Below, piece by piece: positions 60,561-64,000 of a DNA stretch of 64,000 bases. The notes under the pieces were generated by a model. That model saw only the letters and a program-made list of their open reading frames with translations. It made no database searches and had not been told where the DNA came from. The translations under genes and the position numbers were made by a program. This stretch comes from Bdellovibrionales bacterium (GTDB lineage: Bacteria; Bdellovibrionota; Bdellovibrionia; Bdellovibrionales; UBA1609): contig JADJNU010000001.1 of assembly GCA_016714165.1 (NCBI GenBank), positions 1,612,001 through 1,676,000 of the forward strand, given 5' to 3'. The stretch's first letter is position 1. Every line of letters begins with the position of its first letter.

Positions 60561-61727
60561 ATGCTAACTAGGATTCAATTTAATTTCTTTGGGGGTATTT
60601 TGAATCCCATCGTAACTTGTGTTCGTTGCCTGTGTGATACGACAATCTCATCTATCACCTTCGATGCCTCCGGGGTTTGCAACTTCTGCAAGAGCCACGA
60701 TCGGGTTGCATCAAGATATCCGCTTGATTCCGATAACTTAGAACTTTCTAAATTGGTAGATGCAATCAAAAAAAGCGGATCTGGCAAAACATATGACTGT
60801 CTCGTTGGAGTGAGCGGTGGCACCGACAGTTCATTTACCCTGTGGTGGACAAAGCAGTTGGGACTAAAACCTCTGGCTGTTCACTTTGACAACGGGTGGA
60901 ACACCGAACAGTCTGTCAGAAATATCAAGCGTATAACTGATAAACTCGATGTGGATCTCATTACCTACGTAGTGGAATGGGAAGAGTTCAAAGACTTGCA
61001 ACTCTCTTTTTTAAAGGCAGCGGTTCCATGCATTGAAACGCCAACAGACGTTGCTATTCATTCGGTTCTATATCAAACTGCTGCGAAGGAAGGAATTCAG
61101 TACATTCTCGGAGGGCAGAGTTTTCGTACCGAAGGCACAGTTCCCCGTGAATGGTCATATTTGGACAGCACCTACATTCAGAGTGTTCACCGCAAATTTG
61201 GTAAAGTAGCTCTCCACTCCTATCCGCAGTTGTCTTTGCCAAAAATTTTCTATTATACGTTTATCAGAGGTATCCGAAATATTCCGTTACTTAACTACAT
61301 AGAATACAACAAAATCGTTGCAAAAGAGAAGCTAAGAATAGAGTTTGACTGGTCCGATTATGGCGGGCACCACTACGAAAACATTTATTCCCAATTTGCG
61401 TTTGGATGGTACCTCCCTAGAAAATTTGGAATTGATAAAAGAAAGATATCTTTATCAGGCCCAGTACGCAGTGGACAGATGAGTCGCGAGGAAGCCGTCA
61501 GTAAACTTGAATTAGCCCCTCCGGTTAGCGATGACATCATCGGGTATGTAACTAACAAACTTGGCATCACTCAAACTCAATTTGATTCCTTCATGACCTT
61601 GCCGCCGAGATCTTTCAGGGACTATTTTACCAGCTATGATTTTTTGAAGCACCTTAGGATTCCTGTCAAAGTAGCTGTGAAAATGAAATTCTTTACTCCC
61701 GTTCTTTACGAAAAGTACTATGGTTGA
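60561..61727 (+). CDS. N-acetyl sugar amidotransferase, module 2 (WbpG/PseA-like)
   Basis: 388 residues from ATG 60561; TTG 60600 (after GGGGGT) would give the more usual short N-terminus. Zinc-like cluster CVRCLCDTT and GVCNFCKSHD, PP-loop CLVGVSGGTDSSFTLWW, and LGGQSFRTEGTVPREWSY. Same enzyme class as module 1 but only distantly similar, so it may act on another sugar or another N-acetyl. It is followed in order by its own hisH and hisF. Confidence 0.92.
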   Translation: MLTRIQFNFFGGILNPIVTCVRCLCDTTISSITFDASGVCNFCKSHDRVASRYPLDSDNLELSKLVDAIKKSGSGKTYDCLVGVSGGTDSSFTLWWTKQLGLKPLAVHFDNGWNTEQSVRNIKRITDKLDVDLITYVVEWEEFKDLQLSFLKAAVPCIETPTDVAIHSVLYQTAAKEGIQYILGGQSFRTEGTVPREWSYLDSTYIQSVHRKFGKVALHSYPQLSLPKIFYYTFIRGIRNIPLLNYIEYNKIVAKEKLRIEFDWSDYGGHHYENIYSQFAFGWYLPRKFGIDKRKISLSGPVRSGQMSREEAVSKLELAPPVSDDIIGYVTNKLGITQTQFDSFMTLPPRSFRDYFTSYDFLKHLRIPVKVAVKMKFFTPVLYEKYYG

Positions 61728-61736
61728 GGCCAAAGA

Positions 61737-62354
61737 GTGATAACAATTGTTGATTTCGGAATGGGTAATTTGCGCTCAATTCAGAGCAAATTCGACATGA
61801 TGAAAATACAAAATAAAATAGTAAGCAAATCCGAGGATCTCGCAGACGCAACAAAGATCATTTTGCCCGGCGTTGGGCATTTTAGGGCAGGAATAAACAA
61901 TCTTAGAAGTCAGGACCTAATAGAGCCACTGAGTTGCAAGGTGATGGAAGAAAAAGTACCAATCTTGGGAATTTGTTTGGGAATGCAACTATTAGCTGAA
62001 TATTCTGAAGAGGGAGATTGCGCGGGACTAGGTTGGATCAATGGAAATATTCGACGATTTTCTTTTGAAATGGATCCACAGTCTCCCCGAGTGCCTCATG
62101 TTGGCTGGAATCAAGTCCAATGGAAAAGGGAATCCATCCTTATGAAGGATATACCCGAGGAAAAGCGCTTCTATTTTACTCATTCCTTTTATTTTGAGAC
62201 CTTTGATGAAAATTTGATTCTTGCGACCACGAACCACGGGATTACCTTCACTAGCGCTATTTCCTCAAATAATATTTACGGAACACAGTTTCATCCCGAG
62301 AAAAGCCATTTGACTGGGCTTAAGATCCTAGAGAACTTTGCGAGGCGAACTTAG
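61737..62354 (+). CDS. hisH: HisH-like glutaminase, amidotransferase module 2
   Basis: 205 residues from GTG 61737. IVDFGMGNLRSIQSKFDMM, nucleophile line LGICLGMQLLAEY, and TQFHPEKSHLTGLKIL. Catalytic Cys, His and Glu are all present, so it should make ammonia. The next gene begins immediately after its stop. Confidence 0.9.
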   Translation: MITIVDFGMGNLRSIQSKFDMMKIQNKIVSKSEDLADATKIILPGVGHFRAGINNLRSQDLIEPLSCKVMEEKVPILGICLGMQLLAEYSEEGDCAGLGWINGNIRRFSFEMDPQSPRVPHVGWNQVQWKRESILMKDIPEEKRFYFTHSFYFETFDENLILATTNHGITFTSAISSNNIYGTQFHPEKSHLTGLKILENFARRT

Positions 62355-63116
62355 ATGGTACGCCCTAGAATTATTCCGGTTTTACTTTTAAAAGGTAAGG
62401 GACTCGTCAAAGGAATCCAATACAAAGACCACGCCTATGTTGGTGACCCAATAAATGCTATTCAGATTTTCAACAGTAAAGAAGCTGACGAGATATTATT
62501 TCTCGATATTACTGCAACTTCTGAAAATAGGTCTACCTCCCCAGAATTTATTCAGAGTATTGCTGACCAATGCCTGATGCCTTTCGGTATAGGAGGCGGC
62601 ATCAGCAATATGACGCAAGTACAGTGCGCACTGAGGGCCGGGGCCGAAAAGGTATGCATTAACACGGCTGCTTTAGAGCGGCCTAAATTTATTAAGGAGA
62701 TTGCAAGTCATTTTGGCTCTCAAAGTGTGATGGTCTCTATCGACTACAGAGTTGAAAACGGCGGGAAACTTTGCGTATACACACAATGTGGGAAAAGAAG
62801 ATTTTCCGATGATTTAGTTGGCATTGCTAAACATGTTGAGGATATGGGAGCGGGAGAGATTGTCTTGACCTGTATTGACCGAGAAGGCACCGGTACAGGG
62901 TATGATTTAGAAACGCTCGGTCTAATTCGAAGGGTTTTGACGATTCCAATTATTGTGAATGGTGGAGCCGGCAACTATTCCCATTTCCGAGAAGCATTTA
63001 AGATCGGTAACGCGGATGCAGCTGCTGCCGGGAGCTTATTTCTATTTCATGGCCGGCGACGTGCAGTCCTTATTAGTTATCCCGAAAACAAGGAAATAGA
63101 GGAACTTACAAGATGA
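62355..63116 (+). CDS. hisF: HisF-like subunit lacking the first catalytic Asp, module 2
   Basis: 253 residues. RPRIIPVLLLKGKGLVKGIQ aligns with the HisF opening IIxCLDVKDGxVVKG, so the catalytic Asp at position 11 is Leu here. The second Asp (LTCIDREGTGTGYD), the phosphate loops FGIGGGISN and IVNGGAGNYSHF, and the barrel are kept. It should still channel ammonia but not make imidazole-glycerol phosphate. This supports a dedicated sugar-amidation role. Its stop overlaps the ATG of the next gene. Confidence 0.9.
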   Translation: MVRPRIIPVLLLKGKGLVKGIQYKDHAYVGDPINAIQIFNSKEADEILFLDITATSENRSTSPEFIQSIADQCLMPFGIGGGISNMTQVQCALRAGAEKVCINTAALERPKFIKEIASHFGSQSVMVSIDYRVENGGKLCVYTQCGKRRFSDDLVGIAKHVEDMGAGEIVLTCIDREGTGTGYDLETLGLIRRVLTIPIIVNGGAGNYSHFREAFKIGNADAAAAGSLFLFHGRRRAVLISYPENKEIEELTR

Positions 63117-64000
63117 AGAAGATTCTTGTGACCGGTGCCGATGGATTTATCGGCTCACATCTTACTGAAAAACTGGTTTGTTGCGGATATTCCGTCCGTC
63201 CCTTTGTAATGTACAATTCAACCAACTCCTGGGGCTGGCTAGAAGCGTCTCCGCCTGAGGTAAAAAAGGAGCTAGACGTATTTGCCGGGGACATAAGGGA
63301 CCCAAATGGGTTGCGGGAAGCAATGAAGGGCTGTAGCCAAGTTATTCACTTGGCAGCGCTTATAGCAATCCCGTACTCTTATCATTCGCCAGACACCTAC
63401 ATCGACACAAACATCAAAGGAACCCTCAATGTACTCCAGGCCGCTCGCGATTTGAATGTTGATAAGGTGCTTCATACCTCAACAAGTGAAGTTTACGGAA
63501 CTGCGCGGTTTGTACCTATCAGTGAAGATCACCCTCTGCAGGGACAATCTCCCTATTCGGCCTCTAAAATTGGAGCTGACCATCTTGCCTTTTCATTTTT
63601 TTCTAGCTTCCAATTGCCGGTGACTATTGTCAGGCCATTCAATACTTATGGTCCCAGGCAATCAGCACGGGCCATCATACCTTCGGTTATAACTCAGTTA
63701 TTGAGCGGTGCAAATAGCCTTTCCCTCGGCTCCTTAAGCCCAACTAGAGACTTCAACTACATCGCAGATACGATATCTGGTTTTTTAGCAGTATTGAAAG
63801 GTTCCGATACAGAGGGACAGGTGTTGAACCTGGGTAGCAATTTTGAAGTTTCAATATTTGATACAGTCCAATTGATAGCTCGAATTATGGAAACCGACAT
63901 CACCATCCTAACTGACCAACAGCGGGTCCGTCCGGAAAACAGCGAGGTTAACCGCCTCTGGGCGGATAATACCAAGATCAAAAAAATCACCGGATGGGAG
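63113..64000 (+). CDS. legB: NAD-dependent nucleotide-sugar 4,6-dehydratase (LegB type), runs off right edge
   Basis: About 296 residues are visible, open to the window end. The SDR signature VTGADGFIGSHLTEKL binds NAD, TSTSEVYGTA and PYSASKIGAD carry the catalytic Thr/Ser and YxxxK, and RPFNTYGPRQS is the substrate line. In the legionaminic pathway LegB dehydrates GDP-GlcNAc before LegC. ATG 63113 overlaps the hisF stop (ATGA). The 3' end lies outside the window. Confidence 0.9.
   Translation, partial: MKKILVTGADGFIGSHLTEKLVCCGYSVRPFVMYNSTNSWGWLEASPPEVKKELDVFAGDIRDPNGLREAMKGCSQVIHLAALIAIPYSYHSPDTYIDTNIKGTLNVLQAARDLNVDKVLHTSTSEVYGTARFVPISEDHPLQGQSPYSASKIGADHLAFSFFSSFQLPVTIVRPFNTYGPRQSARAIIPSVITQLLSGANSLSLGSLSPTRDFNYIADTISGFLAVLKGSDTEGQVLNLGSNFEVSIFDTVQLIARIMETDITILTDQQRVRPENSEVNRLWADNTKIKKITGWE

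Overview
The window is chromosomal DNA from a Gram-negative bacterium. It carries LPS/O-antigen export and ligation genes, GT9 heptosyltransferase-like and GmhA-like heptose genes, and a nonulosonic acid pathway. A MetH with the GEKINPTGRKK type of folate domain beside a RACo-like activator, many secreted trypsin-like and repeat proteins, and frequent TTG/GTG starts suggest the former deltaproteobacteria, perhaps Bdellovibrionota. No rRNA or ribosomal protein is present, so this placement is inference. I see no tRNA, IS element or CRISPR array.

Region 1 (1-7.7 kb): a leftward methionine/C1 block holds a bifunctional homocysteine methyltransferase/MTHFR, a [2Fe-2S]-ASKHA corrinoid activator and the N-terminal half of cobalamin methionine synthase, which runs off the left edge. 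Upstream are manC (GDP-mannose) and a divergent sugar aminotransferase. Region 2 (7.7-17 kb): leftward genes for mostly exported proteins of unknown role. They include a 1000-residue protein with six ~100-residue repeats, two paralogous trypsin-like proteases (one frameshifted) and a Gly-rich secreted protein. Region 3 (17-29 kb): a SNF2 helicase, an O-antigen ligase/polymerase, mtnA, a GmhA-like isomerase, a GT2, a DUF6056-like membrane protein, an orphan winged-helix regulator with a truncated partner, and an FkbM methyltransferase. This region is full of short tandem repeats: coding ones keep units of 9, 12, 18 or 36 bp, and non-coding ones have 11- or 13-bp units.

Region 4 (29-43 kb): a visibly AT-rich polysaccharide cluster. 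It has at least six GT4-type glycosyltransferases (one broken), an ABC O-antigen exporter (Wzm/Wzt), a GT9, a polyprenyl-phosphate GT2, and a WlbA/WlbB/WlbC-like trio for a 2,3-diamino sugar.

Region 5 (43-64 kb): a nonulosonic acid (legionaminic-type) island. Sixteen genes on the minus strand are packed with 1-8 nt overlaps or short gaps: flippase, CMP-sugar synthetase (LegF/NeuA), B12-radical SAM, DUF115/Maf-like protein, a 78-aa protein, PIG-L deacetylase, formyltransferase, LegG, a giant GT-C-like protein, PtmE, LegH, LegI, LegC, then hisH-hisF-amidotransferase. A second amidotransferase-hisH-hisF module followed by legB runs the opposite way. Together these genes would make a CMP-activated legionaminic-type sugar with amidino and perhaps formyl substituents. 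The Maf-like gene points to flagellin as a possible acceptor; the flippase, ligase and GT-C genes point to surface polysaccharide.
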